Under the pieces are notes generated by a model that saw only the letters and a program-made list of their open reading frames with translations, had not been told where the DNA came from and did no database searches. 64,000 nt of DNA from JAVVHH01 sp965276815 (GTDB lineage: Bacteria; Pseudomonadota; Alphaproteobacteria; Acetobacterales; Acetobacteraceae): the NCBI GenBank assembly GCA_965276815.1, contig CBDIBE010000008.1, positions 372,001-436,000 of the forward strand, written 5' to 3'. This document shows positions 43,739-52,925 of this stretch, in pieces (the first letter of the stretch is position 1; each line of letters begins with the position of its first letter). The position numbers and the translations under genes are program-made.

Positions 43739-44962
43739 ATGAAGCGGCGCGTATTCATGGGCGTAGCGGGGGGAATGGCGGGGACGATCGCGGCTGGGCT
43801 TGCGACGCGCGCTCGTGCGGCCGACCCGATCCGGATTGGCGCGATCAACCCGTATAGTGGCGGGCCGGCGCTGTATGGCGACGAGACCACGAAGGGGTAC
43901 GAGTTGGCCGCCGCGATGCGCAACGGCACGGGCGGGGTGCTTGGCCGGCAGATCAACATCATCCGCGGCAATGCGGGCACGCCGCAGGAGGGCATGGCCG
44001 CGGTCGAGCAGCTGGCGGGCAATGTCGATGCGTTCATCGGCACGTTCATCTCGGCCGTATCGGAGGCCGCGAGCGAGGCGGCGATGAACAACAACAAGCT
44101 GTATTGGGAGACGAACGCGCTGGCGGCGCAGCTCACGGCGCGGGGCCTGCCGAATTTCATTCGTTCCGGGCCGGATGCGGCCGATTTCGCCGAGATGTCG
44201 GTCCTCGCCATTACCGACGTAGCGGCGAAGAATCTGGGCGTCGCGCCGAAGGGTCTGAAGGTCTGGGTGCAGCACGAGGATTCTATTTATGGCACGACCA
44301 TTGCAAAGGATCAGGCGAGCCTGCTGCAGAAGGCGGGCTGCATGGTGCTTGGGCCCAACGCGTATAGCGCCAAGGCGATCGACCAGACGGACATCATTCT
44401 GCGGGCGAAGAATGCGGGCCCGGATGTCTGGCTGAACACTGGCTACACGGCGGACAGCAACTTGATGTTGCGCACGGCGCGCGATCAGGGGTTCAAGCCG
44501 CGGGCGATCGTGGTCACCGGGTCAGCGGACACGTTCGAGACGCGGGATTCGCTCGGGAAGGAGTATCTGGAGGGTATACTGGTGGCGACTTATCCGCGCG
44601 CCGACATCAACCCGAAATACGGGCCCGGCGGCGCCGAATATCTTGCGGCGTATCGAAAGATGTTCAACCGCGATCCGATCGCGCCGCAGAACTTCACGGC
44701 GTATACCGGGGCGCTGATGCTGTTCGACTCGCTCGATATGGCTGGCTCGACCGAGATCGAGAAGGTGCACGACGCGGCGGCCAAGATGGACAAACCGCTG
44801 GGCAGCTACCCGAACGGCTTCGGCGTGAAGTTCGACGGCCAGATGCAGAACACGCGCGCCAAGCCGATCGTCGGCCAATGGCAGAACGGGGTCGTGGTGA
44901 CGGTGTATCCGGAGGCGGCGGTGCCGCAAGGCGGCAAGCTGGTCAGCCTGGCGCGGAGCTGA
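43739..44962 (+). CDS. Branched-chain-amino-acid-type ABC binding protein (LivK-like)
   Basis: 407 aa. The signal peptide is MKRRVFMGVAGGMAGTIAAG ending TRARA, with an Arg pair. The mature part follows the type-I periplasmic fold: IRIGAINPYSGGPALYGDETTKGYELA, GRQINIIRGNAGTPQEGMAAVEQL, VWVQHEDSIYGTTIAKDQASLL. GGGAGGAG lies 6 bases before the ATG. It is the first gene of a complete five-gene Liv operon. Liv-type binding proteins in this group often take aromatic or short organic acids rather than leucine. Confidence 0.9.
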   Translation: MKRRVFMGVAGGMAGTIAAGLATRARAADPIRIGAINPYSGGPALYGDETTKGYELAAAMRNGTGGVLGRQINIIRGNAGTPQEGMAAVEQLAGNVDAFIGTFISAVSEAASEAAMNNNKLYWETNALAAQLTARGLPNFIRSGPDAADFAEMSVLAITDVAAKNLGVAPKGLKVWVQHEDSIYGTTIAKDQASLLQKAGCMVLGPNAYSAKAIDQTDIILRAKNAGPDVWLNTGYTADSNLMLRTARDQGFKPRAIVVTGSADTFETRDSLGKEYLEGILVATYPRADINPKYGPGGAEYLAAYRKMFNRDPIAPQNFTAYTGALMLFDSLDMAGSTEIEKVHDAAAKMDKPLGSYPNGFGVKFDGQMQNTRAKPIVGQWQNGVVVTVYPEAAVPQGGKLVSLARS

Positions 44963-44972
44963 ACGGAGCTGC

Positions 44973-45863
44973 ATGGCCAGTTTCGCCGGGGTCCTGCTGG
45001 CCGGGGTGTTGCTGGGCGGGATCTACAGCCTGGTGGCGATTGGGCTGAACCTGATCTTCGGCGTGATCCGGGTGGTCAACTTCGCGCAGGGCGAGTTCGT
45101 GATGCTCGGCATGTATGCGACGGTGGTCGCCTACACGGGTTTGCACATGGATCCGTACCTGGCGCTGGTGCTGGTGTTCCCGTTGCTGTTCGTGTTCGGT
45201 ATGGCGGTGCAGCGTTTCGTGCTGCAGAGGCTGCAGAACGAGCCGATGATGCAGATTTTTGCGACTTTCGGGCTGCTGATGCTGTTGCAGAATGTGGTGC
45301 TGGCGATAACCGGCGGGACCGCGATCAGTATTCGGACCGCGGTCTCCGGGCTGACGATATCGGTGGGGCCGCTGCAAGTGAGCGTCGCGCGATTGGTGGC
45401 GTTGGCGGCGGTGTCGCTGGTGGCCGTCGGGCTGCAATGGGGCCTGCGGCATACGATGGCGGGCAAGGCGGTGCGGGCGGTGGCGCAGGACCGGCGGGCG
45501 GCGCGGCTGATGGGGATCGACGTCGAGCGCACGTATATGCTGACCTTTGGTTTGGGCGCCGGGCTGGCGGGCGTGGCGGGGGCGCTGCTGACGCCGATCT
45601 TCACCCTCTCGCCGCAGATCGGGGGCAATTTCATTCTGCCGGCGTTTGCGGTCGTTGTGCTGGGCGGGCTTGGCAGCGTTTGGGGGGCCTATATTGGCGG
45701 GTTCCTGATCGGCATTACCGAGGCGCTGGCCGGGTTCTATCTCGATCCGGCGCTGAAGCAGGCGGTGTGGTTCGCGATCTTCATCCTGGTGCTGGTGGTG
45801 CGGCCGACCGGGCTGTTCGGCTTGGCCGGTGCGGAGGAGATGGAGCTGCGTGCCCAGGAGTAG
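44973..45863 (+). CDS. ABC permease, LivH type
   Basis: 296 aa, about eight membrane helices. The LivH pattern is LLGGIYSLVAIGLNLIFGVIRVVNFAQGEFVMLGMY and, near the C-terminus, FAVVVLGGLGSVWGAYIGGFLIG. It begins 10 bases after the binding-protein stop. With LivM it forms the transmembrane channel. Confidence 0.92.
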   Translation: MASFAGVLLAGVLLGGIYSLVAIGLNLIFGVIRVVNFAQGEFVMLGMYATVVAYTGLHMDPYLALVLVFPLLFVFGMAVQRFVLQRLQNEPMMQIFATFGLLMLLQNVVLAITGGTAISIRTAVSGLTISVGPLQVSVARLVALAAVSLVAVGLQWGLRHTMAGKAVRAVAQDRRAARLMGIDVERTYMLTFGLGAGLAGVAGALLTPIFTLSPQIGGNFILPAFAVVVLGGLGSVWGAYIGGFLIGITEALAGFYLDPALKQAVWFAIFILVLVVRPTGLFGLAGAEEMELRAQE

Positions 45864-46842
45864 CGTGCGCCGCCTCGGAAACGAGTTGCCGCTGCTTGCC
45901 GTGGCTGCGGTGTTGCTGGGCGGGCTGGTTCTGGTTGTGGCTGGCAACAATTTCGCGCTCAACATCCTCGCCACGACGTTCCTGATGGCCGGGCTTGCCA
46001 CTGCCTGGAACATGATTGGCGGGTACGGCGGGCAGTTCTCGCTGTGTCACGGCGTGTTCTTCGCCGAGGGCGCGTATCTGACGGCGAACGGCGTGGTGCA
46101 TTTCGGATTGTCGCCCTGGCTGTCGCTGGCGCCGGCGGCGCTGCTTGGGGCGGTGACGGCGGTGATCATTTCGTGGCCGGCGTTCCGGTTGCGCGGGCCG
46201 TTTTTCGCGATCGCGACCATGACGTTCAACGAGGTCGTGTTCGTGCTGGCCAACTATAGCGAGCGCGTCACCGGCGGCTCGGAGGGGATCCGGGTGCCGT
46301 TCCGCGCGGGCTGGGTGAACATGATCTTCATCGGGCGGATCGCCTATACTTGGATCATGCTGGGCTACCTGTTGTTTTGCCTGGCCGCGAGCCTCTACGT
46401 GCTGCGCAGCCGGCTCGGCTATTACTTGCAGGCGGTGCGCGACAATGAGGCGGCGGCGCAGGCCTCGGGCATCGACGTGTTGCGGACCAAGCTTGCCGGT
46501 TTCGCGGTCAGCGCGGCGCTGACCGCGATCGGCGGCAGCTTGTTCATGATGTATGTCCGGGTGGTCGACCCCCCTACCCTGCTCGCGCTGTCCGATGTCG
46601 GTGTCCGGTTCGCGCTGATCGCGCTGATCGGCGGCGTCGGGACGGGGTATGGCCCGCTGCTCGGGGCGCTGCTGGTCGTTCCGCTGGAGGCATGGCTGCG
46701 GGCCTCGCTCGGGGCTTATGTGCCGGGGTTCAACCTGATCGTGTTGGGCGCGGTGCTGGTGCTGGCGGCGTTGTTCTTCCGGCGCGGGATCGCGGGCGCC
46801 ATCGACGGCGTGCTGGCGCGCCGGCGTGCCGCGCCGGCGTGA
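45850..46842 (+). CDS. ABC permease, LivM type
   Basis: About 330 aa, about ten membrane helices with GGYGGQFSLCHGVFFAEGAYL and GGVGTGYGPLLGALLVVPLE, typical of LivM. The start is a GTG: 45850 (GGAGGAG 10 bases upstream) overlaps livH by 14 bases, and GTG 45865 (CAGGAG 4 bases upstream) is nearly as good. The stop overlaps the livG start (GTGA). Confidence 0.9.
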   Translation: MPRSSVRRLGNELPLLAVAAVLLGGLVLVVAGNNFALNILATTFLMAGLATAWNMIGGYGGQFSLCHGVFFAEGAYLTANGVVHFGLSPWLSLAPAALLGAVTAVIISWPAFRLRGPFFAIATMTFNEVVFVLANYSERVTGGSEGIRVPFRAGWVNMIFIGRIAYTWIMLGYLLFCLAASLYVLRSRLGYYLQAVRDNEAAAQASGIDVLRTKLAGFAVSAALTAIGGSLFMMYVRVVDPPTLLALSDVGVRFALIALIGGVGTGYGPLLGALLVVPLEAWLRASLGAYVPGFNLIVLGAVLVLAALFFRRGIAGAIDGVLARRRAAPA

Positions 46843-47561
46843 GCGCGCTGCTGTCGCTGCGCGGCGTCTCCAAGCGCTTTGGCGGCCTGGTCGCGGTCGA
46901 TGGGGTGACGCTGGACGTGCAGCCGGGCGAGCTCGTCAGCATCATCGGCCCGAACGGGGCCGGCAAGACGACCTTGTTCAACCTGCTGACCGGGCAGCTT
47001 GCGCCCAGCGCTGGCACGGTGGCGTTTCAAGGCGCTGCGATCAACGGGCTGGCGCCCCAGGCGCGGGCCCGGCTGGGTTTTGGGCGAACATTCCAGATCG
47101 CGCAGACGCTGACGTCGCTGACCGCGCTCGAGAACGCGATGATCGGCGGCTTTCTGCACCATCGCGACCTTGACGGGGCGTCGGCACGGGCGATGGCGGC
47201 GCTCGAGCTGGTCGGGCTGCAGGAGCGCGCCGGCATCAAGGGGAGCCAGCTTACGCTGAGCGAGCGGCGGCGGCTCGAGGTCGCGCGGGCGCTGGCGCTG
47301 GAGCCAAAGATCGTGCTGCTGGACGAGGTGATGGCCGGGCTCAACCCGACCGAGATCCGGCATATGGTCGAGCTGGTGCAGAAGCTGAACGATGGCGGGC
47401 TGACGTTTCTGGTGATCGAGCACAACCTGAAGGTCGTCCGGCAATTCTCCAACCGGGTGCTGGTGCTGCACCGGGGCGCGATGCTGGCGGAAGGGTCGGC
47501 CGAGGAGGTGCTGTCGAACCCGGCGGTGGTCGAAGCCTATGTCGGGAAGAGCCGGCAATGA
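46839..47561 (+). CDS. ABC ATPase, LivG type
   Basis: 240 aa. Walker A GPNGAGKTT, signature LTLSERRRLEVARALA, Walker B IVLLDEVMAGLNPTE, H-loop VIEHNLKVV. The signature reads LTLSERRR in place of the usual LSGGQ. The GTG start at 46839 overlaps the livM stop; the frame is open back to 46692 inside livM. It pairs with the LivF ATPase encoded next. Confidence 0.93.
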   Translation: MSALLSLRGVSKRFGGLVAVDGVTLDVQPGELVSIIGPNGAGKTTLFNLLTGQLAPSAGTVAFQGAAINGLAPQARARLGFGRTFQIAQTLTSLTALENAMIGGFLHHRDLDGASARAMAALELVGLQERAGIKGSQLTLSERRRLEVARALALEPKIVLLDEVMAGLNPTEIRHMVELVQKLNDGGLTFLVIEHNLKVVRQFSNRVLVLHRGAMLAEGSAEEVLSNPAVVEAYVGKSRQ

Positions 47562-48274
47562 GCGCGCTGTTGACGGTCACGTCGCTGCACGCCGGGTATG
47601 GCAACGTGCCGGTGCTGCGCGACGTGTCGCTGCAAGTGGATGCGGGCGAGATCGTGGCCATTGTCGGCGCGAACGGGGCGGGCAAGTCGACGCTGCTGGG
47701 CGCGATCAGCGGGCTGCTGCGGCCGACCGGGGGCGCGGTGGTGTTCCGCGGCGTGGACGTGACGGGGCGCCCGGCGCATCGCGGGCCGGCCTCGGGGATG
47801 GCGCTGGTGCCGGAGGGCGGGCGGCTGTTTCCGTTCCTGACGGTCGAGGACAACCTGCTGCTCGGCAGCTACGCGGGCGTGGACAAGGCCGAGCGCCAGC
47901 GCCGGCTCGATGAGGCGATGAGCATTTTCCCGATCCTGGGCGAGCGGCGCGGCCAACTCTCGGGCAAGTTGTCGGGCGGCGAGCGGCAGATGTGCGCGGT
48001 GGCGAGGGCGATGATGAGCCGCCCGGCGCTGATGATGCTGGACGAGCCTTCGGTTGGGCTGTCGCCGCTGATGGTGGAGCGGATCCTCTCGGTGGTGCAG
48101 GATTTGGTGGCACGCGCGGGGCTGACGGTGCTGCTGGTCGAGCAGAACACGGTGGAAGCGCTGGATATAGCCGACCGGGCGTATGTGCTGGACCATGGCG
48201 AGATCGTGCTGGAGGGGGCGGCGCGGGAGCTTGCGGCGGATCCGCGGGTGCAGCAGGCGTATATGGGGCTTTGA
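47558..48274 (+). CDS. ABC ATPase, LivF type
   Basis: 238 aa. Walker A GANGAGKST, signature LSGGERQMCAVARAMM, Walker B LMMLDEPSVGLSP, H-loop LLVEQNT. The ATG at 47558 overlaps the livG stop (ATGA). It completes the Liv operon (K-H-M-G-F). Confidence 0.94.
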   Translation: MSALLTVTSLHAGYGNVPVLRDVSLQVDAGEIVAIVGANGAGKSTLLGAISGLLRPTGGAVVFRGVDVTGRPAHRGPASGMALVPEGGRLFPFLTVEDNLLLGSYAGVDKAERQRRLDEAMSIFPILGERRGQLSGKLSGGERQMCAVARAMMSRPALMMLDEPSVGLSPLMVERILSVVQDLVARAGLTVLLVEQNTVEALDIADRAYVLDHGEIVLEGAARELAADPRVQQAYMGL

Positions 48275-48304
48275 GGTTCAGCCCTGGTACTACCCTCACC
48301 CCGA

Positions 48305-48324
48305 CCCTCTCCCGAGGGAGAGGG
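48305..48324. terminator. REP-type palindrome at the end of the Liv operon
   Basis: CCCTCTCCC (48305-48313), two bases, then GGGAGAGGG (48316-48324): a perfect 9-base stem, followed by ggttt. It stands between the convergent livF and FMN-oxidase genes and could stop transcription from both sides. The sequence family recurs at 58483-58560. Confidence 0.6.
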
Positions 48325-48414
48325 GGTTTGATTCGAGGCGGTAGAAACGGTGGGCTGCGTCGGGGAAATGGCCGACCGCGAGCCCGGAGGCGTGGTTGTC
48401 GGGGATGGCGAGCA

Positions 48415-49647
48415 TTAGGCGGCCTGTTCGCGCAGCAGTTTTGGGAGTGGCAGCACTTGCCCCGCCGAACCTGGCTCGCGCCGCAGCACCCAGGACCGGT
48501 CCAGTGCCTGGACGGAGGGGCAGCCCATCAGGCTGAGGCTGCGCTCCATTTCGGTGCGGAAGATTTCCAGCACGCCGGCGGCGCCGCGCTCGCCGGCGGC
48601 GGCGATGCCGTAGACGTAGGGGCGGCCGATCATGACGGCGCGGGCGCCGAGTGCCACTGCTTTCAGCACATCGGTGCCGCGGCGGACGCCGCCGTCGAGC
48701 AAGACTTCCGCGCGGTGGCCGACGGCGGCGACCACGGCGGGGAGCGCTTCCAGCGAGGACAGACAAAAGTCGAGCTGGCGGCCGCCATGGTTGGAGACGA
48801 CGACGCCGTCGGCGCCGATGTCGACGGCGCGGACGGCGTCCTCGGGATCCAGCACGCCCTTGATGTAGAGCTTGCCTTTCCATTGCTCGCGCATCCAGGC
48901 GAAATCGGCCCAGTTCAGCGTCGATTGCACCATTTCGCGGTTCTGGATGTCGGCGGCCTCGACCGCGGCGGCGATGCCGGCGCCGTCGACCAGGTTGCGG
49001 CCGCCGATGCGCTGATGGCGCAGCACGTTCAGCGCCCAGGTGGGGTGGCGGGCGACGTTCAGCATGCGGCGCGGGGTCAGCACTGGCGGGATACCCATGC
49101 CGTTGCGGCGCTCGCCCTCGCGGTTGCCGACGACGGGAACGTCGACGGTCACCATCATGACCCGGTAGCCGGCGGCCCAGGCGCGGCGCATCAACTTGGC
49201 GGCGATGTCGCCCTCACGCGGATAGAGCTGGAAGAAATGGCCGGCCGGCGAGGCTTCGGCGATCTCTTCCAGCGTCCACGAGGAGGCGGTGCTGACGACG
49301 TAACGCGTGCCGGCGGCCGCGGCGGCCTGGGCGGCGTCGAGGTCGCCTCGCCAATGCGACAGGCCGAGGAAGCCGGTGGGCGCGAAGAGCAGCGGCATGG
49401 AGACGGGGACGCCGGCGAGCGTGGTCGCGAGCTCGGGCGTGCCGTGCCCGGCGAGCATGCGGGCGCGCAGGCCCCAGCGGGAGTAGGCGTCGCGGTTGTC
49501 GCGCAGTGTTTCGCGGTCGTCGGCGCCGCCGTCCACGTAGCTCCAGACCATGGCTGGCAGCCGGCGGCGGGCCGCTTTGCGGTAGTCTTCGACCGTGACC
49601 AGCGTTTCCGGCGCGCGCCAGCGGACATCGAAGCCGAACAGGTTCAC
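48415..49647 (-). CDS. FMN-dependent alpha-hydroxyacid dehydrogenase/oxidase (LldD-like)
   Basis: 410 aa TIM barrel. The FMN and catalytic motifs are present: WSYVDGGADDRETLRDN, PLLFAPTGFLGLSHWRGD, and VVSNHGGRQLD with the catalytic His and the substrate-binding Arg, then DGGVRRGTDVLKAVALGARAVMIGRP. It oxidises an L-2-hydroxyacid (lactate, glycolate or mandelate type). It is last of five genes in the Rieske-amidohydrolase operon, 15 bases after the amidohydrolase. Confidence 0.92.
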   Translation of the reverse strand: MNLFGFDVRWRAPETLVTVEDYRKAARRRLPAMVWSYVDGGADDRETLRDNRDAYSRWGLRARMLAGHGTPELATTLAGVPVSMPLLFAPTGFLGLSHWRGDLDAAQAAAAAGTRYVVSTASSWTLEEIAEASPAGHFFQLYPREGDIAAKLMRRAWAAGYRVMMVTVDVPVVGNREGERRNGMGIPPVLTPRRMLNVARHPTWALNVLRHQRIGGRNLVDGAGIAAAVEAADIQNREMVQSTLNWADFAWMREQWKGKLYIKGVLDPEDAVRAVDIGADGVVVSNHGGRQLDFCLSSLEALPAVVAAVGHRAEVLLDGGVRRGTDVLKAVALGARAVMIGRPYVYGIAAAGERGAAGVLEIFRTEMERSLSLMGCPSVQALDRSWVLRREPGSAGQVLPLPKLLREQAA

Positions 49648-49662
49648 CGTCTTGCTCCCTCT

Positions 49663-50817
49663 TCAGGCGGCGGCCCTGGCCGGGATGCCGTGACCGGGCT
49701 GCAGCGGGATCTTGAACAGGCGGCTGGCATTGCTGCCCAGAATCCGTCGGCGCCGCTCGATCGGGAACGTTTCCGGCACGGATTGATAGGGAGAATCGAA
49801 ATCCCAGTGCGGGTAGTCCGACGAGAACATCAGGCGGTCGCCGAAGCCGGATTCCTCCAGCATCTCGTAGACCGAGTTCGTGTCTTCGAGCCGCTCCGGC
49901 TCCTCGATCGGCTGGGTGGTGAACCACAGATGCTCGCGCATGTATTCGGACGGCTTGCGCTTGAGGTGCGGCACCTCGTCGCGCAGCTTGGTCCAGGCGG
50001 AGTCGAGCCGCCAGGAATAGGGGACTGCCCAGGACCAGCCGAGCTCGATGAGTGCCACTTTCAGCGTCGGGAACCGCTCGAACACGCCCTCGAAGATCAG
50101 GCTGGGTACTAGGGTCATCGGCAGGGATGCGAAGTTCATGTGCATCTCGCCGTAGAAGTTGGTGTTGCCGGCGCCGGTGATCTGGCGGCCCATGCCGGGG
50201 ACGTGGAAGGTGATCGGCATGTCGTAATGGGTGGCGGCCTCGAAGATCTCCCAGTAACGCTGCCGTCCCATCCCCTCCTGGCCGGCGGGGGACATCAGGA
50301 CGGAGACGAAGCGGTCGCCGTACTCGCCCTCCTTGCAGCGGCGGATCTCGGCGGCGACGTTGTTGAGGTCGCGCGGGATGACGATCGCGGCGTAATAGCG
50401 GGGATCGGCGGCCATCCAAGTGTAGGCCAGCGCGTTGTTGAAGGCGCGGGCCAGCTCCATCGACAGCTCGACCGGCATGTTGCCGCCGGAGTTGAGGATA
50501 TAGCTCTGCGGGCAGGTCAGGACCACGCCGGACATGTCATAGGGGTCGAGCACCTGCTCCTTGGCCCAGAGCGGGTCGATGCCGACGCGGGCGTCCTTGA
50601 CCGCGTCGAGGCGGTGGGTGAATTCCCGCTGCGCGGGGGCGTAGAGGCCGGAATAGCTGAAGCCCATGCCGTAATTGGCGACGTAGTCCTTCCAGCGCTG
50701 CGACATGTGCACGGCGATTTGCGGGTCGGAGGGGACCGGCATCGGGTGGAAGTCGGCGTCGATCACGCCGAGGCGTTCGGTGGCGGAGACGCGATGGATG
50801 GGAGTGGTGACGTTCAT
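49663..50817 (-). CDS. Amidohydrolase-family (Amidohydro_2/ACMSD-like) metalloenzyme, first of two
   Basis: 384 aa. The metal site starts with GVIDADFHPMPV; ITFHVPGMG and MFSSDYPHWDFD supply further ligands. Members are decarboxylases or hydrolases such as ACMSD and gamma-resorcylate decarboxylase. It is paralogous to the 51804-52925 product and lies in the same operon, separated by a phosphotriesterase-like gene. Substrate unknown. Confidence 0.87.
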   Translation of the reverse strand: MNVTTPIHRVSATERLGVIDADFHPMPVPSDPQIAVHMSQRWKDYVANYGMGFSYSGLYAPAQREFTHRLDAVKDARVGIDPLWAKEQVLDPYDMSGVVLTCPQSYILNSGGNMPVELSMELARAFNNALAYTWMAADPRYYAAIVIPRDLNNVAAEIRRCKEGEYGDRFVSVLMSPAGQEGMGRQRYWEIFEAATHYDMPITFHVPGMGRQITGAGNTNFYGEMHMNFASLPMTLVPSLIFEGVFERFPTLKVALIELGWSWAVPYSWRLDSAWTKLRDEVPHLKRKPSEYMREHLWFTTQPIEEPERLEDTNSVYEMLEESGFGDRLMFSSDYPHWDFDSPYQSVPETFPIERRRRILGSNASRLFKIPLQPGHGIPARAAA

Positions 50818-50832
50818 CGGTTCCTCCTGGGA

Positions 50833-51807
50833 TTATGGCCGGGCCAAGATGCGGACCGGGTTGGTGACCATCATCTGCTGGACCTGCGCTTGGGTCACGC
50901 CCTGCTGCTTGAGCGCCGGGATGATGGTATCGCTCAGCAGAGTGTGCTTCCAGGCCGCAAGCGCCTTGTTTCGGTAGGACGGCTCGGAGTTCACGCTGTA
51001 GTAGCCGGCGTCATGCGATAGGGTCATGCGCTCGGCGTAGCCACGGCGGCAGAGCTCGGCGACCACGGCGGTGCGGTCCTCGTCTTTGGCAAACCAGGTC
51101 AGGCCGAAGCGGTCCATCCCGATGTAGGATCCGGCGTCCATCAGGCGCTGCAGGTAATCCAAATCGCTGGAATCGCCGCAATGGCCGATCACGGTGCGGT
51201 CCAGCGCGACGCCGTGCCGTTGCAGTATTTGCTGCTGTTCCAGGCCGCCCTGTCGCGCGGCGTTCGAATGGGTGGTGATCGGCGCGCCGGTGTCCTTATG
51301 GGCACGCGCGGCCTGTTCCCAGACGCGCAGCACGTCTGGAGTGAAACCGGGCTCGTCGGTGGCGATTTTGATGATCGCGGCCTTCACTTTGGTGCCAGAG
51401 ATGCCCTGGGTGATGTCGCGCACGAACATTTGGTGCAGCGGGTCCGGCCCTTCGATCATGCGGCCGGGGCCGTGATTGTGGAAGAAGGAGGGCAGGTCTT
51501 TGAACGTATAGTAGCCGGTGGCGACGACGATGTTGAAGCCGGGCACCTGCTCGTTGATGCGGATGATCGGGTGGATGTCGCGCCCGAGCCCGATCACGGT
51601 CAGGTCCACGAGGGACGTGACCCCACGTTGTTGCAGGGCGCGGAGCCCGGCGACCGCCAGCTCGACGTTGCGATCCATGTCGAACTCGGGGAGGTCCATG
51701 TTGGCCTCGAACTCCTGATTGCGGATCAGGATGTGCTCGTGCATCAGCGTGGCACCGAGCTGCTCGGCCTGGATTGGTCCGCGCACTGTCTCGATCGTTC
51801 CAGTCAT
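50833..51807 (-). CDS. Phosphotriesterase-family metal-dependent hydrolase/lactonase
   Basis: 324 aa. Binuclear site residues are visible: LMHEHI (His-x-His), the bridging Lys of AAIIKIATDE, THSN and GHCGDSSD His ligands, and LSHDAGYY with the catalytic Asp. The family contains lactonases and amidohydrolases as well as true phosphotriesterases. The start overlaps the upstream amidohydrolase stop (ATGA). In this operon a lactonase role is more likely than organophosphate hydrolysis. Confidence 0.88.
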   Translation of the reverse strand: MTGTIETVRGPIQAEQLGATLMHEHILIRNQEFEANMDLPEFDMDRNVELAVAGLRALQQRGVTSLVDLTVIGLGRDIHPIIRINEQVPGFNIVVATGYYTFKDLPSFFHNHGPGRMIEGPDPLHQMFVRDITQGISGTKVKAAIIKIATDEPGFTPDVLRVWEQAARAHKDTGAPITTHSNAARQGGLEQQQILQRHGVALDRTVIGHCGDSSDLDYLQRLMDAGSYIGMDRFGLTWFAKDEDRTAVVAELCRRGYAERMTLSHDAGYYSVNSEPSYRNKALAAWKHTLLSDTIIPALKQQGVTQAQVQQMMVTNPVRILARP

Positions 51808-52925
51808 GCCGGTCGTTCCCCTTGGTTGTTTTGCTCGAGCCGGTACCAGCGGCGTGCCGTCTCAGCCATCACGTTGGCCTGCATTGTGGGGGACATCAAA
51901 CCCAGCAGCTGGGACAGGTCGTCCGTGTGCAGATGCGGGTAGTCGCTCGCGTACATCAGCAGGTCTTCGGTCCCGAGCCAGTGGAGGATGCGGCGCATTT
52001 GCTCCGGCGGCCCCATATCGGTGGGCGCGATGGAGAAGCGGAAATGGTCGCGGATGATCTCCGAGGGCAGCCGATCCACCCAGGGGAACTCACGCCGCAA
52101 GCCCTTCCACTTCTTGTTCAGGTTCCACGCCCAGGTCGGCAGCCAGGTGAAGCCGCTCTCCAGCAAGGAGACGCGCAGCTTGGGGAATTTTTGGAACAGG
52201 CCTTCGACGATCATGCTGGTCAACTGGGCGCCGTAGACTTGCGGCTCCTCGGCGTATTCTTCCACGTACCAGGAGGCGTAGCCGGTGGGCGTCGGGCCGT
52301 TCTCGGCCACGCCGCCCCAATGCATGCCGATCACCAGGTCGTGGCGCTCGGCCGCCTCGAACAGGGGCCAGAACACGCGCTGGCCATAGAGCCGTTCGGA
52401 GCGGACGGGCAGCAGCACTTGGATGAAGCCGGGGTGCTTGCCGACGCGGTCGATTTCGGCGGCTGCGGCGGCCGGGTCACGCGCGGGGATGACGAGGGAG
52501 GCGCGCAGGCGGGGCTCTTTGTCGAGCCACTCGGCGATCAGCCAGTTGTTGACGGAGCGCGCGAGCTCGGCTGCCCAGTCGGGATGCCGCAGGCTGTCGA
52601 CCGCGTAGTAGCAGTTGACGATTGCGGTATCGACGCGCCAGGGGTCGAGCACGTGCTCGCGCAGCAAAGCGAGGTCGGAGGCGGGGACGCGTCCGTCGGC
52701 TGGCCGCCATTCCGGCCGCGCCGTGGTCGGCAGTGCGGGGGGATAGGTGAGCGGCAGCCCGGCCGGGCCGCGAAAACCGCGCTCGCGGGCGCCCTCCACC
52801 CAGACCGGGTCCTGGTAGGGGAACAGGGCGTCGAGCGAGGGCACGTTGACGTGCACGTCGCAATCGATCACCGGGCCAGGCCACAATTGGTCACGGCTGC
52901 GATCCTCGAGCAGGGCGGTGGTCAT
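51804..52925 (-). CDS. Amidohydrolase-family (Amidohydro_2/ACMSD-like) metalloenzyme, second of two
   Basis: 373 aa. Metal motifs VIDCDVHVNV, GMHWGG and YASDYPHLHTDD. The HTDDLS segment after the last ligand and a long insertion (PYQDPVWVEGARERG) distinguish it from its paralogue. The start is the ATG at 52925, overlapping the Rieske gene stop (ATGA); the open frame continues to 53165 inside the Rieske gene. It is probably a decarboxylase or hydrolase of an aromatic or lactone acid. Confidence 0.88.
   Translation of the reverse strand: MTTALLEDRSRDQLWPGPVIDCDVHVNVPSLDALFPYQDPVWVEGARERGFRGPAGLPLTYPPALPTTARPEWRPADGRVPASDLALLREHVLDPWRVDTAIVNCYYAVDSLRHPDWAAELARSVNNWLIAEWLDKEPRLRASLVIPARDPAAAAAEIDRVGKHPGFIQVLLPVRSERLYGQRVFWPLFEAAERHDLVIGMHWGGVAENGPTPTGYASWYVEEYAEEPQVYGAQLTSMIVEGLFQKFPKLRVSLLESGFTWLPTWAWNLNKKWKGLRREFPWVDRLPSEIIRDHFRFSIAPTDMGPPEQMRRILHWLGTEDLLMYASDYPHLHTDDLSQLLGLMSPTMQANVMAETARRWYRLEQNNQGERPA

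Noticed and set aside
50833..51807. Calling this gene an organophosphate-degrading phosphotriesterase
   Set aside because: The metal ligands are shared with lactonases, and the operon context favours a carbon-catabolic role.
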